A stretch of 64,000 nucleotides of DNA from assembly GCF_000820045.1 (NCBI RefSeq), contig NZ_CDBJ01000032.1, positions 1 through 64,000 on the forward strand. Reading direction: 5' to 3'. Source of the stretch: Aeromonas rivuli (GTDB lineage Bacteria > Pseudomonadota > Gammaproteobacteria > Enterobacterales > Aeromonadaceae). Positions 54,029 through 63,200 of the stretch are shown here, in pieces; the first letter of the stretch is position 1; each line of letters starts with the position of its first letter. The notes below the pieces were generated by a model that was given only the letters and a program-made list of their open reading frames with translations, did no database searches and was not told the DNA's origin. Position numbers and translations under genes: made by a program.

Positions 54029-54634
54029 ATGACACCCAAACTGCTTATCATCAACGGCAACCCCAAACCCGACAGTCTCTGCCATGCCTTGGCCCGGGAG
54101 TATGCCCGCAGCGCCGAGGAGGGCGGCGCAGAGGTCACCCTGCATCACGTGGGGGAGCTCGCCTTCGAGCCGGATCTGCACCATGGCTATGACGAGGCGC
54201 AGCCCCTCGAGCCCGATCTGCTGGCATTGCAACAGAGCCTGAAGCAGGCCCACCATCTGGTGATCGTCGCCCCCCTCTGGTGGGGCCACCTGCCGGCCCG
54301 GCTCAAGGGCTTGCTGGACAGAACGCTGCTCTCGGGCTTCGCCTTTCGCTATCAGGAGGGCAAGGTGCACCCGGATCGCCTGCTGGCGGGCAAGACGGCG
54401 CGCCTGCTGCTCACCATGGACAGCCCGCTCTGGTACTACCGCTGGTGGCTGGGTTCCCCGGTCGAGCGCACCCTCGACAAGCCCGTGCTGGGGCTGTGCG
54501 GCATCAAGCTGACTCATCGCCAGCATCTGGGGCCTGTCCATACCGCCAGCGAGCGGGAGCGACAGCGCTGGTTGGGCCGGGCGGCGGCCGCGGCCCGCCA
54601 GGATGCGCAGCGGCTGGCGCGGCGGCGCACATAA
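54029..54634 (+). CDS. NAD(P)H-dependent oxidoreductase (flavodoxin fold)
   Basis: A 201-residue protein of the NQO1/MdaB-like flavodoxin-fold oxidoreductase family: N-terminal LLIINGNPKPDSLCHALA (flavin phosphate loop), then APLWWGHLPARLKGLLDR and the LTMDSPLWYY block. It would use FMN or FAD to reduce quinones or similar compounds with NAD(P)H. It sits directly downstream of the MerR gene and its presumed target promoter, suggesting induction by an electrophile, quinone or oxidant. Confidence 0.88.
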   Translation: MTPKLLIINGNPKPDSLCHALAREYARSAEEGGAEVTLHHVGELAFEPDLHHGYDEAQPLEPDLLALQQSLKQAHHLVIVAPLWWGHLPARLKGLLDRTLLSGFAFRYQEGKVHPDRLLAGKTARLLLTMDSPLWYYRWWLGSPVERTLDKPVLGLCGIKLTHRQHLGPVHTASERERQRWLGRAAAAARQDAQRLARRRT

Positions 54635-54803
54635 GCGCAGACGAAGGCCACGGCAGCCTGCCTGTTGTGGGCCCTGGTGACTAGGGTTGTCGGAAGCGGG
54701 GCCCAGAGAGACGGGCAAGGGAGCCTGGGGTAAAAAAGTCCTCGGCGGCCCGGCGCCCTTGTGCTGTAGTAAGTGGGAATCCCCTCTTGCTGGAGCCTTT
54801 TCG

Positions 54804-55394
54804 ATGAACAAGATGTTGCTTGGCACCCTCGCCTTGATGCCGCTGCTGGCCAGTGCCGCTACCCCTTCCTTTGACTGCGCCAAGGCCCACGGCACCACCG
54901 AGCAGCTTGTCTGCCAGGATGCCGGGCTGGCGGCGCTGGATAACGAACTCGCCGCCCTCTATCCCAAGGCGCTGGCCAAGCTGTCGGCCGAGCAGCAGAA
55001 GACCGAGAAGGCGATGCAGCGCGGCTGGATCAAGGGGCGCAACGAGTGCTGGAAAGAGAACGACTCGCGCCAATGCGTGGAGGAGAGCTACCAGTTGCGC
55101 ATCACAGAGCTGCAGATAAAAGGCGGCCAGCTGATGGTGCCGACGCCGGTTGACTACCAGTGCGACGGCGAGATCCGGCTCTCGACCTACTTCTACAACG
55201 AGGCCAAGCGGCCCGCCGTCGTGATCAACCTGAGCGAGGGGGCGCAGCAGTCGCAGGTGCTCGCCTTTGAAGCCCCCAGCGCCAGCGGCGCCCGTTACGA
55301 GGGGCAGAATCTCACGCTGCTGACCAAGGGAAACGAAGCCAGGCTGGAGCGCTATGACCAACCCGCCCGCCAGTGCCGGCTCAGCGGCCAATAG
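54804..55394 (+). CDS. LprI/DUF1311-MliC-type lysozyme inhibitor-like protein
   Basis: A 196-residue exported protein. A signal peptide (about 1-18, ending ASA) is followed by an LprI-type N-terminal domain (about 24-100) with Cys pairs at FDCAKA, LVCQD, NECW and QCVEE. A MliC-like beta-domain follows (about 112-192; YQCDGEIRLSTYFYN...ARYEGQNLTLLTKGNEARLE). MliC proteins inhibit c-type lysozyme, so a defensive role in the periplasm is likely but inferred. Confidence 0.85.
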   Translation: MNKMLLGTLALMPLLASAATPSFDCAKAHGTTEQLVCQDAGLAALDNELAALYPKALAKLSAEQQKTEKAMQRGWIKGRNECWKENDSRQCVEESYQLRITELQIKGGQLMVPTPVDYQCDGEIRLSTYFYNEAKRPAVVINLSEGAQQSQVLAFEAPSASGARYEGQNLTLLTKGNEARLERYDQPARQCRLSGQ

Positions 55395-55410
55395 GCCCGC
55401 GCCGCCATGA

Positions 55411-55437
55411 AAAAGCCCCGCAGTTGCGGGGCTTTTT
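55411..55437. terminator. Bidirectional terminator between lysozyme-inhibitor gene and putP
   Basis: AAAAGCCCCGCA (55411-55422) and TGCGGGGCTTTT (55425-55436), with A and T runs outside, between convergent genes. Confidence 0.92.
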
Positions 55438-55454
55438 GTTGGCTGTCACTGAGG

Positions 55455-56963
55455 TCATTTCACCGGGATGGCATCAGGCATGGGGGCCTGGAACTCCCGC
55501 TCGGCCTCATCGAAGCGCTCCACCATGGCCTTGGAGGGCGCCTTGCCCAGCAGACTGAACAGCACGATGGCGATGCTGGCAAAGACGAAGCCCGGGATGA
55601 TTTCGTACAGACCCAGCCAGCCGAACTGTTTCCAGACGATGACGGTGATGGCACCGACCAGCATGCCCGCCAGGGCACCGTTGCGGGTCATGCGCGCCCA
55701 GAGCACGGAGAAGAGCACCAGCGGGCCGAAGGCGGCACCAAAGCCTGCCCAGGCGTAGCTGACCAGCCCCAGCACCCGGTTTTCCGGGTTGCGGGCCACC
55801 ATGATGGCGATGACGGCGATGAGCAGCACCATGCAACGACCGACCCAGACCAGCTCAGCCTGAGTGGCATTCTTGCGCAGGAAGGGCTTGTAGAGATCTT
55901 CGGTGATGGCGCTGGAGCAGACCAGCAGCTGGCAGCTCAGGGTACTCATCACCGCCGCCAATATGGCGGAGAGCAGGATACCGGCAATCCAGGGGTTGAA
56001 CAGTATCTTGGAGAGCTCGATGAAGACCCGCTCCGGGTTGGCACTCACTCCGGCTGCCTGCTCGGGGAAGCTGGCGAAGTAGGAGAGGCCGAAGAAGCCG
56101 ACACCGACCGCGCCGCCGAGGCAGAGCACCATCCAGGTCATGCTGATGCGACGGGCATTGACCATGGTCTGATGGGAACCGGCCGCCATGAAGCGGGCCA
56201 GAATGTGGGGCTGACCGAAGTAACCCAGGCCCCAGGCCATGAGGGAAATAATGGCGATCACATCCAGGTTCTTGAACATGTCGAGATGGCTGGCATTGTT
56301 GGCCGCGATCTCCACCATGGCGGTATCGACACCGCCCACCGCGATCAGCACGAACACCGGGGTCAGGATCAGGGCGAAGATCATCAGGGTCGCCTGGACG
56401 GTATCGGTCCAGCTCACCGCCAGGAAGCCACCGAAGAAGGTGTAGGTGATGGTGGCAGCGGCGCCAATCCAGAGCGCGGTATCGTAATCAATGCCGAAGG
56501 TGCTCTCGAACAGGCGGGCACCGGCGACCACACCGGAGGCGCAGTAGATGGTGAAGAACAGCAGGATCACCACGGCGGAGAGGATGCGCAGCACCCGGCT
56601 CTTGTCTTCGAAGCGGTAGGTGAAGTAGTCAGGCAGGGTCAGGGCGTTGTTGTTCTTCTCGGTGTGGACTCGCAAACGGCCCGCTACCAGACGCCAGTTG
56701 AAGTAAGCCCCTATGATGAGGCCGATGGCAATCCAGCCCTCGGAGATGCCGCCAAGGTAGACGGCACCCGGCAGGCCCATCAGGAGCCAGCCACTCATGT
56801 CGGAGGCGCCGGCGGAGAGCGCGGTCACCCAGCTCCCCATACGACGGCCACCGAGGATGTAGTCATCGAAGTTTTTGGTGGCGCGATAGGCGATAAAACC
56901 TATCAGCACCATCCCCAATATGTACACCAAAAAGGTGATTAACATAGGTGTGCTAGCTGTCAT
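55455..56963 (-). CDS. putP: PutP, sodium/proline symporter
   Basis: A 502-residue sodium:solute symporter (SSS family) with about thirteen helices. The hallmark segments are GRRMGSWVTALSAGASDMSGWLLMGLPGAVY near the N-terminus (sodium and proline site) and the WIGAAATITYTFFGGFLAVSWTDTVQ block. It imports proline as nutrient or osmoprotectant. AAGGGAG precedes the ATG by 7 bases. putA is not adjacent. A CRP-like site and a long hairpin lie in the upstream gap. Confidence 0.96.
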   Translation of the reverse strand: MTASTPMLITFLVYILGMVLIGFIAYRATKNFDDYILGGRRMGSWVTALSAGASDMSGWLLMGLPGAVYLGGISEGWIAIGLIIGAYFNWRLVAGRLRVHTEKNNNALTLPDYFTYRFEDKSRVLRILSAVVILLFFTIYCASGVVAGARLFESTFGIDYDTALWIGAAATITYTFFGGFLAVSWTDTVQATLMIFALILTPVFVLIAVGGVDTAMVEIAANNASHLDMFKNLDVIAIISLMAWGLGYFGQPHILARFMAAGSHQTMVNARRISMTWMVLCLGGAVGVGFFGLSYFASFPEQAAGVSANPERVFIELSKILFNPWIAGILLSAILAAVMSTLSCQLLVCSSAITEDLYKPFLRKNATQAELVWVGRCMVLLIAVIAIMVARNPENRVLGLVSYAWAGFGAAFGPLVLFSVLWARMTRNGALAGMLVGAITVIVWKQFGWLGLYEIIPGFVFASIAIVLFSLLGKAPSKAMVERFDEAEREFQAPMPDAIPVK

Positions 56964-57054
56964 GCAATACTCCCTTGTGTGACTCCGGGGTGCGTTCTAT
57001 GGACGAACCCTCCTTTAAAAAACGCCCTAGCTTAATCAGCCGATCCTCTCTTCT

Positions 57055-57084
57055 CAACTGTTTTTAACAAATAAAAAACAGTTG
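57055..57084. promoter_or_regulatory. 11-base-arm inverted repeat upstream of putP
   Basis: CAACTGTTTTT (57055-57065) and AAAAACAGTTG (57074-57084) with an 8-base AT spacer. It is about 90 bases before the putP start, in the region where the promoter should be; an operator or a leader hairpin are both possible. Confidence 0.5.
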
Positions 57085-57137
57085 TAAAACGTTTTTCATC
57101 TAATTAACTGCCTAATCAGCGGTTTAAAATCCGGATA

Positions 57138-57155
57138 TTGTGCTGATCATCACAA
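57138..57155. promoter_or_regulatory. CRP-like site upstream of putP
   Basis: TTGTGCTGATCATCACAA matches the CRP consensus TGTGA-N6-TCACA except for one base in the left half. It lies 175 bases from putP and directly next to the L,D-transpeptidase terminator. putP in E. coli is CRP-activated. Confidence 0.5.
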
Positions 57156-57182
57156 CAAAAAGCCCCTGCATTGGCAGGGGCT
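57155..57182 (-). terminator. Terminator of the L,D-transpeptidase gene
   Basis: AGCCCCTGC (57161-57169) and GCAGGGGCT (57174-57182), loop ATTG, T run on the minus strand. Confidence 0.9.
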
Positions 57183-57238
57183 AGGGTCATCGGGATCCTC
57201 GGCAGCACTGTCTGCCAGGGATCCTGCTTGGCAACGCC

Positions 57239-58159
57239 TTAGAGGCTGATGGCCTGCGGCATGCCGCTACGCTGTTCCAGCGCCTGTTTGACGCGCTGGG
57301 AATCGCTGTCGGCATTGGCCAGGAAGCGGGTAATCGTCGGGGTCATCGGCAAGGGTGCCGGTGCCTTGGACGCCATCTCTTCCTCGGTGCGTGACAGGGG
57401 CTGATGCACTTCCAGATAGCGGGTGCCATCGGGCTCGACACTGGCCTTGACCGGCTGGTTGACGAACTGGACCCGCGTGCCGACCGGGATCTTCTTGAAC
57501 AGATACTCGATATCATCATTGCGCAGTCGCACGCAGCCGTGGCTGACCCGCAGCCCTATGCCGAAGTTGGCGTTGGTACCATGAATGGCATAGAGGTTGC
57601 CGATATAGAGTGCGTAGAGTCCCATGGGGTTGTCCGGGCCAGCTGGCCAGACCGCAGGCAGGGTTTCACCCCGCTCGGCATACTCCTTGTGCACCTTGGC
57701 GGTGGGAGTCCAGGTCGGATTGGCCCGCTTGCGCTGTATGCTGGTCACCCAGTTTTCCGGGGTATCGGTGCCGAGCTGGCCGATGCCGATCGGCAGCACT
57801 TCCACCACCTTCTGGCCTTTGGGGTAGTAGTAGAGACGCATCTCGGCCACGTTGATGACGATCCCCTCGCGGGGCGCATCGGGCAGGATCAGTTGATGGG
57901 GAATGGTCAGTGTGCTACCCGGCAGTGGCAGGAAGGGATCCACACCGGGGTTGGCTTCCATCAGGTTGGTCAGGCCAAGCTGATACTTGGCGGCGATGTC
58001 TTCCAGGGTTCCCTTGCCTTCTGGCACCACATATTGCTCATTCTCACCGACCAGACGGCTGTTGGCCGCCGGCAGCGGGTACTCGAGGGCCCAGGCCGGC
58101 AGGCTGGTCACGGCCAGGCCAAGCAGCAGGCTGGTCAGGGTAAAGCGAAGGCTGTTCAT
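57239..58159 (-). CDS. L,D-transpeptidase (ErfK/YbiS family)
   Basis: A 306-residue periplasmic enzyme with a signal peptide (about 1-24), a LysM-like segment (about 42-92), and a YkuD catalytic domain with His193 in HGTNANFG and the nucleophile Cys209 in SHGCVRL. Homologues attach Braun-type lipoprotein to peptidoglycan or make 3-3 cross-links. Which reaction this one catalyses cannot be told. The ATG at 58159 has AGGA six bases upstream. Confidence 0.92.
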   Translation of the reverse strand: MNSLRFTLTSLLLGLAVTSLPAWALEYPLPAANSRLVGENEQYVVPEGKGTLEDIAAKYQLGLTNLMEANPGVDPFLPLPGSTLTIPHQLILPDAPREGIVINVAEMRLYYYPKGQKVVEVLPIGIGQLGTDTPENWVTSIQRKRANPTWTPTAKVHKEYAERGETLPAVWPAGPDNPMGLYALYIGNLYAIHGTNANFGIGLRVSHGCVRLRNDDIEYLFKKIPVGTRVQFVNQPVKASVEPDGTRYLEVHQPLSRTEEEMASKAPAPLPMTPTITRFLANADSDSQRVKQALEQRSGMPQAISL

Positions 58160-58275
58160 AATTGTCCTGTAATGATGACTGGCTCCGGCGGGCTCCGGCC
58201 GCACCGACCGCCTAAAAACGGCCCGCTATTCTTCTCCGGTCCGGCTAAAAATTCAACTGGCAAATGGCAGGATAA

Positions 58276-59550
58276 TCAGGCGCTCTGACCGAGTCTGCTT
58301 CTGCCCACGCCCGATCCCTGCAATGACCTCAGATCATGACCGGTCGGCGTCTGGTGCAGGCGCAGATAAAACTCCCCTATCACCGCAAACAGATGATCGA
58401 AGATGTCGGCCTGGATCCCCTCATATTCGGCCCATGCCGTGGTCGAGGTGAAGCAGTAGATCTCGAGCGGCACCCCATCGGGAGTGGGTGCCAACTGACG
58501 CACCATCAACGTCATGTCCTTGCGGATGGAGGCGTGAGCCTGGAGATAAGCCTGCAAATAGGCGCGGAAGGTGCCCAGATTGGTCAGATGACGGCCATTG
58601 ATCGGAGTAGCCAGTTCGCCGGCCAGCTGCTGGTTGTAGCGGGACAGCTCCTGCTCCTTGCGGCTGAGATAGGGGGCAAGCAACTTGGCATGACTGAGTT
58701 TGAGCAACTCGTCGTGCTCGAGGAAACGCACGCTGGTGATGTCGATATTGACGCAGCGTTTGATGCGACGTCCGCCAGCTTCCGTCATCCCTTGCCAGTT
58801 TTTGAACGAGTCGGAGATGAGCGCATAGGTCGGGATCGTGGTGATGGTTTTGTCCCAGTTGGAGACCTTGACCGTGGTGAGCCCGATGTCGATCACCTCG
58901 CCATCGGCGCCGTATTTGTCCATCTGCAACCAGTCGCCGACATTGAGCATGCTGTTGGCCGACAGCTGGATCCCGGCCACCAGGCCGAGGATGGGGTCCT
59001 TGAACACCAGCATCAGCACGGCGGTCATGGCGCCCAGGCCACTGAACAAGATAACCGGCGATTTCCCCATCAGCAGGGCCAGCATCACTATGCCGACCAG
59101 GATGCTGCCCATCAGCTTGACCCCCTGGAAGATGCCGCGCAGGGGCAGCGTCTTGCCGACCGGGGCGCGGCGGCTGATAAACAAAATGCAGTCGAGCACC
59201 GAGAAGCTGCCTAGCAACAGGAATAACAGGATCCAGATCTGGGCGATCGTCTCCATCAGGTGCAGGCTCTCGATATAACCCGCCAGCCAGATCTCGGCCT
59301 GGGCCAGCAGCACGGCGCCCTGCAAGGCAAACGCGAAGCGATCGAACATCTTCTGCTGCAACTGGGGCGGCAGCCAGACTTGCAGCCAGCGGCCGAGCTG
59401 CTTGGTCAGGACCACCAGCACATAACGGTGCAACACCAGGTGCAGCAGCAGAGAGGTCAGCAGAATAAAACCAACCGTCAGCGCCAGTGCCATGGGCCCG
59501 GTGGTCGTGATGCCTTGTGAGTTTAACCAGGCAAATAGTGACTCTCTCAT
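58276..59550 (-). CDS. ybdG: YbdG/MscM-type mechanosensitive channel
   Basis: A 424-residue MscS-family channel with five membrane helices. The pore helix region is GLGAMTAVLMLVFKDPILGLVAGIQLSANSMLNVGDWLQM (in the 170s to 210s). The long cytoplasmic domain, with the insertion after the beta domain, is typical of the YbdG branch. It releases solutes on hypo-osmotic shock; YbdG channels have small conductance. Confidence 0.9.
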   Translation of the reverse strand: MRESLFAWLNSQGITTTGPMALALTVGFILLTSLLLHLVLHRYVLVVLTKQLGRWLQVWLPPQLQQKMFDRFAFALQGAVLLAQAEIWLAGYIESLHLMETIAQIWILLFLLLGSFSVLDCILFISRRAPVGKTLPLRGIFQGVKLMGSILVGIVMLALLMGKSPVILFSGLGAMTAVLMLVFKDPILGLVAGIQLSANSMLNVGDWLQMDKYGADGEVIDIGLTTVKVSNWDKTITTIPTYALISDSFKNWQGMTEAGGRRIKRCVNIDITSVRFLEHDELLKLSHAKLLAPYLSRKEQELSRYNQQLAGELATPINGRHLTNLGTFRAYLQAYLQAHASIRKDMTLMVRQLAPTPDGVPLEIYCFTSTTAWAEYEGIQADIFDHLFAVIGEFYLRLHQTPTGHDLRSLQGSGVGRSRLGQSA

Positions 59551-59639
59551 GCCTTCATATCCTCTCTATGCTGCGGGGAGGGTTGCTGTGAATCGGTCAG
59601 ACTACGGATCTGGCGACATATGTCAAATCGGCTGACAAA

Positions 59640-59676
59640 TTAAACAGCAACGCCGGCTCATGGCCGGCGTTGCTGT
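59640..59676 (-). terminator. Terminator of ackA
   Basis: Perfect 14-base arms (59644-59657 and 59663-59676) with a 5-base loop; T-rich continuation on the minus strand, 16 bases after the ackA stop. Confidence 0.9.
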
Positions 59677-59691
59677 CGGAAAGAGAGAGTC

Positions 59692-60891
59692 TCAGCCAAC
59701 CAGCGCCAGGGCGTCACGGGCAATCACCAGCTCTTCATTGGTAGGCATCACCAGCGCCAGACGGCTGCCTTCGGCCGTGATGGGACCCTCGCCACCGAGC
59801 ACGGCGGCATTGTTCGCTTCTTTATCTACCTTGAAGCCGAACAGGGCCAAGCGGTCCAGCACCATCTCACGCACCATGGCGGCGTTCTCGCCGATACCAC
59901 CGGTGAACACCAGGGCATCGAGGCGACCGTCCATGGCGGCGGCATAGGCGCCGACATACTTGGCCACCCGGTAGGTGAACACATCCAGCGCCCGCTTGGC
60001 GCCGGCGTCGGTGGCATAGTTGCTGGTGACATAGCGGCAGTCGCTGCTCGCTTCGGTCAGGCCCAGCAGGCCGGACTCGCGGGTCAGCACATGGTTGATC
60101 TCGTCCACGCTGTAACCGAGCTGATCGTGCATGAAGAAGACCACCGCGGGATCGATGTCACCAGAGCGAGTCCCCATCGCCAGCCCTTCCAGCGGCGTCA
60201 GCCCCATGGAGGTATCAACCGACTCACCGTTGCGTACCGCACAGACGGAGGCGCCGTTACCGAGGTGGCAGTTGATGATGTTGAGCTCGGACAGCGGCTT
60301 GCCCAGTGCCTTGGCACTCTCTTCGGCAATGAAGCGGTGAGAGGTGCCGTGGGCGCCGTAGCGGCGGATGCCGTGCTCGCGATAGAGGTGATGGGGCAGC
60401 GCGTAGAGGTAGGCCTCTTGCGGCAGCGTCTGGTGGAAGGCGGTGTCGAACACGGCCACGTTCTTCTCGGCCAGCGCCGGGAACACCTTCAATGCGGCGC
60501 GAATGCCGATCAGGTGGGCCGGGTTGTGCAGGGGCGCGAACGGAATGGCGGCTTCGATACCGGCGATGACGGCATCATCGATGCGCACCGAGCGGGAGAA
60601 CTGCTCGCCACCGTGCACGATGCGATGGCCGATGGCCACCAACTGCTCGGCCAGAGAGGGATCCTGGGGCAGGATCTGGTCCACTATGTGGTCGAGGGCC
60701 GCCTGGTGAGCGGCACCCGCCCCCAGCATGGCTTCACCCTTGACTCCGTGGAGTTTCCATTTGATACGGGCATCATCCAGATTGAAGCATTCGGCCAGGC
60801 CGGACAGCATGTCCTCGCCTGTTGTGGCATCCATGACGGCAAATTTCAGGGAAGAGCTACCGCAGTTAAGGATCAGTACCAACTTGCTCAT
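59692..60891 (-). CDS. ackA: AckA, acetate kinase
   Basis: Acetate kinase of 399 residues that interconverts acetyl phosphate and acetate with ADP/ATP. The N-terminal [16 protein letters not shown] and the GHRIVHGGE and [11 protein letters not shown] blocks are family signatures. Unlike the usual ackA-pta operon, no pta follows: a strong terminator and then an unrelated channel gene come next. This may therefore be a second, solitary acetate kinase, as in Vibrio. The 219-base upstream gap to 61111 shows no recognised riboswitch or operator. Confidence 0.95.
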   Translation of the reverse strand: MSKLVLILNCGSSSLKFAVMDATTGEDMLSGLAECFNLDDARIKWKLHGVKGEAMLGAGAAHQAALDHIVDQILPQDPSLAEQLVAIGHRIVHGGEQFSRSVRIDDAVIAGIEAAIPFAPLHNPAHLIGIRAALKVFPALAEKNVAVFDTAFHQTLPQEAYLYALPHHLYREHGIRRYGAHGTSHRFIAEESAKALGKPLSELNIINCHLGNGASVCAVRNGESVDTSMGLTPLEGLAMGTRSGDIDPAVVFFMHDQLGYSVDEINHVLTRESGLLGLTEASSDCRYVTSNYATDAGAKRALDVFTYRVAKYVGAYAAAMDGRLDALVFTGGIGENAAMVREMVLDRLALFGFKVDKEANNAAVLGGEGPITAEGSRLALVMPTNEELVIARDALALVG

Positions 60892-61110
60892 CGTCTACAT
60901 CTTCCTGTGAGCCGGCGTTACGCCGACAGTGTCGTGTCATCCGCGAGGGATGGGATTTCCCCTGCCGGGGGCTTATGGCCGCAGGAAAGTGCGCCCAATT
61001 TTTCAATGCAGTGAGTGCCTGGCGCACTCATCGACTCTTCAAGGGGGACAAGCCACCGTTCTTCGGAACCGGCCTCGTCGTGGGCGGGAGCCTGGCCCCC
61101 GCACTGCTGA

Positions 61111-61581
61111 CTAGCACGCTGTCAGCAGATCCTTGTGAACCTTGACCACCAACTTTTTCACCTTGGCGGGGGTGGTCAGGGTACAGAGAGGGCGATGCAG
61201 TTCTCCCGGCCAGAAGATGGCAAAGTCGCCGGGCTGCAACGCCAGATAACTGGTCTGTTCGTCATCGACGAACCAGAGATCGGGATGGGGGTGATCGGCG
61301 CCGTCATTGACGTAGGCATGAGGCCCGACGCCGATCCACTCCTCACCACGCAGCAGCAGCTGGATATCCAGATACTGTTCATGAAACTCACCTCGGCGCG
61401 CGGCGACGGGCTCCGTCAGCTCCTCGCTCACCAGGCAAAACAGCCGCAATCCATCGATTTCGGTCTTGCCAAGGGGCGCATTCAGCCAGTGCGCGACCTC
61501 TTTCACCACCTCGGCCATGATGCGGGCCAGCGGGGTGGGCAAGGGGGTGCGTTGTAAGGTTTCCAGACTGCCGGTGATCAT
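61111..61581 (-). CDS. YhcH/YjgK/YiaL family (DUF386) protein
   Basis: A 156-residue cupin-like protein of the YhcH family, with EFHEQYLDIQLLLRGEEWIG and the FAIFWPGELHRPLC metal-binding region (His and Glu residues). The family is associated with sialic acid and other sugar catabolism, perhaps as an anomerase or isomerase. No sugar operon is adjacent here, so the role is open. Confidence 0.9.
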   Translation of the reverse strand: MITGSLETLQRTPLPTPLARIMAEVVKEVAHWLNAPLGKTEIDGLRLFCLVSEELTEPVAARRGEFHEQYLDIQLLLRGEEWIGVGPHAYVNDGADHPHPDLWFVDDEQTSYLALQPGDFAIFWPGELHRPLCTLTTPAKVKKLVVKVHKDLLTAC

Positions 61582-61630
61582 GAGATGCGCATCCTTAGGT
61601 GTATTCGCCTTCTATCTTTGCCTGCCAATG

Positions 61631-61654
61631 AAAAAGGACCCGTTAAAGGTCCTT
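61631..61654 (-). terminator. Terminator of the 41-codon ORF
   Basis: AAGGACC (61634-61640) and GGTCCTT (61648-61654) around a 7-base loop that contains the ORF stop codon; TTTTT follows on the minus strand. Confidence 0.75.
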
Positions 61655-61768
61655 GTCTAGCGCCGTCTGCCATCCATGCAGACCGAGAGGAGTCAGGGTC
61701 ATCCGGTTGGTGCCGAACCACTGTTGCACAGTCGCCCGTGACTTGCCAAGGGATACCCGCTCACTCAC
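61643..61768 (-). CDS. 41-codon ORF with HTH-like sequence
   Basis: Minus-strand ORF beginning with GTG (61768); the frame is open a further 11 codons upstream without an ATG. The product begins SERVSLGKSRATVQQWFG and ends TPLGLHGWQTALDKDL, resembling a short helix-turn-helix. A possible promoter (-35 TTGCTG and -10 TAATAT, spacer 16, near 61790-61815) precedes it and a terminator follows, giving a transcript of about 150-165 bases. It has no good ribosome-binding site, so a small RNA or a leaderless mRNA are alternatives. Confidence 0.4.
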   Translation of the reverse strand: MSERVSLGKSRATVQQWFGTNRMTLTPLGLHGWQTALDKDL

Positions 61769-61834
61769 CCGATGATCGTACCAGCTGAAACAATATTATT
61801 CACTACTCGATTGCCAGCAACTTTGACCAGGCGC

Positions 61835-61864
61835 AAAAACGGGAGCCTAAGCTCCCGTTTTTTT
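61835..61864. terminator. Bidirectional terminator after the acyltransferase gene
   Basis: AAAAACGGGAGC (61835-61846) and GCTCCCGTTTTT (61851-61862) with loop CTAA; it ends the minus-strand gene at 61880. Confidence 0.92.
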
Positions 61865-61879
61865 AGTGTGCCGCCTGAT

Positions 61880-62989
61880 TCATTGCACCTTGCTGGCATT
61901 CTCGACCGGCTTGGCGTACATGGCGCGCCAGATGGCCTTGTGCTCCTCGGGCACCTCGGACTGGCGGGTCAAGAATGCCGCCTGCTCCAGGGTGTTGGCC
62001 TTGTTGGGCACATCTGCCGCCAGGTAATTGCCGGGGAAGAGGCGATAGTTGCCCCAGATGGCCTTGTCGATCAGCGCCGCCAGCTGATCCGGGTCCTCGA
62101 AGCCCTCGGTGATGGGCGCACCAAAGGCGACATGGACCCGCCCCTTCTGGCCGACGATACCGGCCACTATGCTCTCGATATCCTCAAACTCGCCCTTCTC
62201 GTAGCTGCCGTTGACGGACTTCTCGTAGAGCTCGCGCGCCTTGGCCTTGTCGGTGGGATCCAGCTCGTAGCTGATGCTGACCGGCACTATGTTGAGGCTG
62301 CGCATGTAGTCGGCGAACGGGATCTTCTGCTTCTTGCCATCGACGTAGAACATCTTGAGGATGGCCGGATCCGTCTTGTCATCCCCATTCTTGGCGCGCC
62401 CTTCCCGCTGGGCTATCCAGATGGAGTGCCCCTCGTGCACCGACTGACCGATGTAAGCCGACAGCTCGCCCAGCACCTTCATCATCTCTCGCGGCCCCTT
62501 GGCGGAGCGCTTGACGATGAAGCTCTTGTTGAGCTTCATCAGCTCGGTGGCGCAGGGTTTGCGCAGCAGGTTGTCACCGATGGCGATGCGCACCGTCTCG
62601 AAGCCATGGGTATGCAGCCCCCAGTTGACGAAGGCGGGATCCATGGCGATGTCCCTGTGGTTGGAGACAAACAGATAGCCCTGCCCCTGCTTGAGGTGCT
62701 CGATGCCGGAGAAGGTCACCCCCTTGGTGGAGCTGCCTATCATGCGGTTCATGTAGCGAGTCACCCCCATCTGCACCTGGTGCACTGTGGTGACATGGCG
62801 CCACTTGCTGCGCAGGAAGTAACGGATCAGCGGGCGCAGCGCCCAGCCGAACCAGTTCATCAGCGCGCCGAAACGGTACTTGGCGATGGCACCGATGAAC
62901 TCATCGTCCTGGATGAGACGCTCAATGGCCGCGGGAACTTCGTCATCATGATAGGGGCGAATGTCTGCGAATCTGTCTACTTCTGTCAC
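61880..62989 (-). CDS. PlsC-like acyltransferase family protein
   Basis: A 369-residue glycerophosphate acyltransferase-like protein. The catalytic block is FVSNHRDIAMDPAF (107-120), with His111 and an Asp (spacing slightly unlike the classic NHx4D). A later block is IWIAQREGRAKNG, in place of the usual FPEGTR-type motif. It has few hydrophobic segments. Likely role is acyl transfer in lipid metabolism, but the acceptor is unknown. The start is set at GTG 62989 (AAGG 8 bases upstream); the only upstream candidate is a TTG at 63049. Confidence 0.85.
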   Translation of the reverse strand: MTEVDRFADIRPYHDDEVPAAIERLIQDDEFIGAIAKYRFGALMNWFGWALRPLIRYFLRSKWRHVTTVHQVQMGVTRYMNRMIGSSTKGVTFSGIEHLKQGQGYLFVSNHRDIAMDPAFVNWGLHTHGFETVRIAIGDNLLRKPCATELMKLNKSFIVKRSAKGPREMMKVLGELSAYIGQSVHEGHSIWIAQREGRAKNGDDKTDPAILKMFYVDGKKQKIPFADYMRSLNIVPVSISYELDPTDKAKARELYEKSVNGSYEKGEFEDIESIVAGIVGQKGRVHVAFGAPITEGFEDPDQLAALIDKAIWGNYRLFPGNYLAADVPNKANTLEQAAFLTRQSEVPEEHKAIWRAMYAKPVENASKVQ

Positions 62990-63200
62990 CGGTTCCGCCT
63001 TACTTGAGAGGGAGGCTGGCCAAAGAGTCGGCCAAAATTCAGGGCGCAATTTTACACACTTTTACCCCGAGGACTATGCCACAAAGAGTGATATGCGATC
63101 TGACCGGCATCAAGACAAGGGCAAGGAGGCTAACAAGAGAGTCAATTGATAACAGTTTTCATCGAAATGTCGGTGGGCAGCCAACCCACCGCCGCCAACG

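Noticed and set aside
55407-56942. 511-codon plus-strand ORF opposite putP
   Set aside because: Same type of antisense frame; putP is unambiguous and has its own ribosome-binding site.
60892-61110. Riboswitch or attenuator upstream of ackA
   Set aside because: Several GC hairpins can be drawn, but none matches a riboswitch core I know and no terminator precedes the start.
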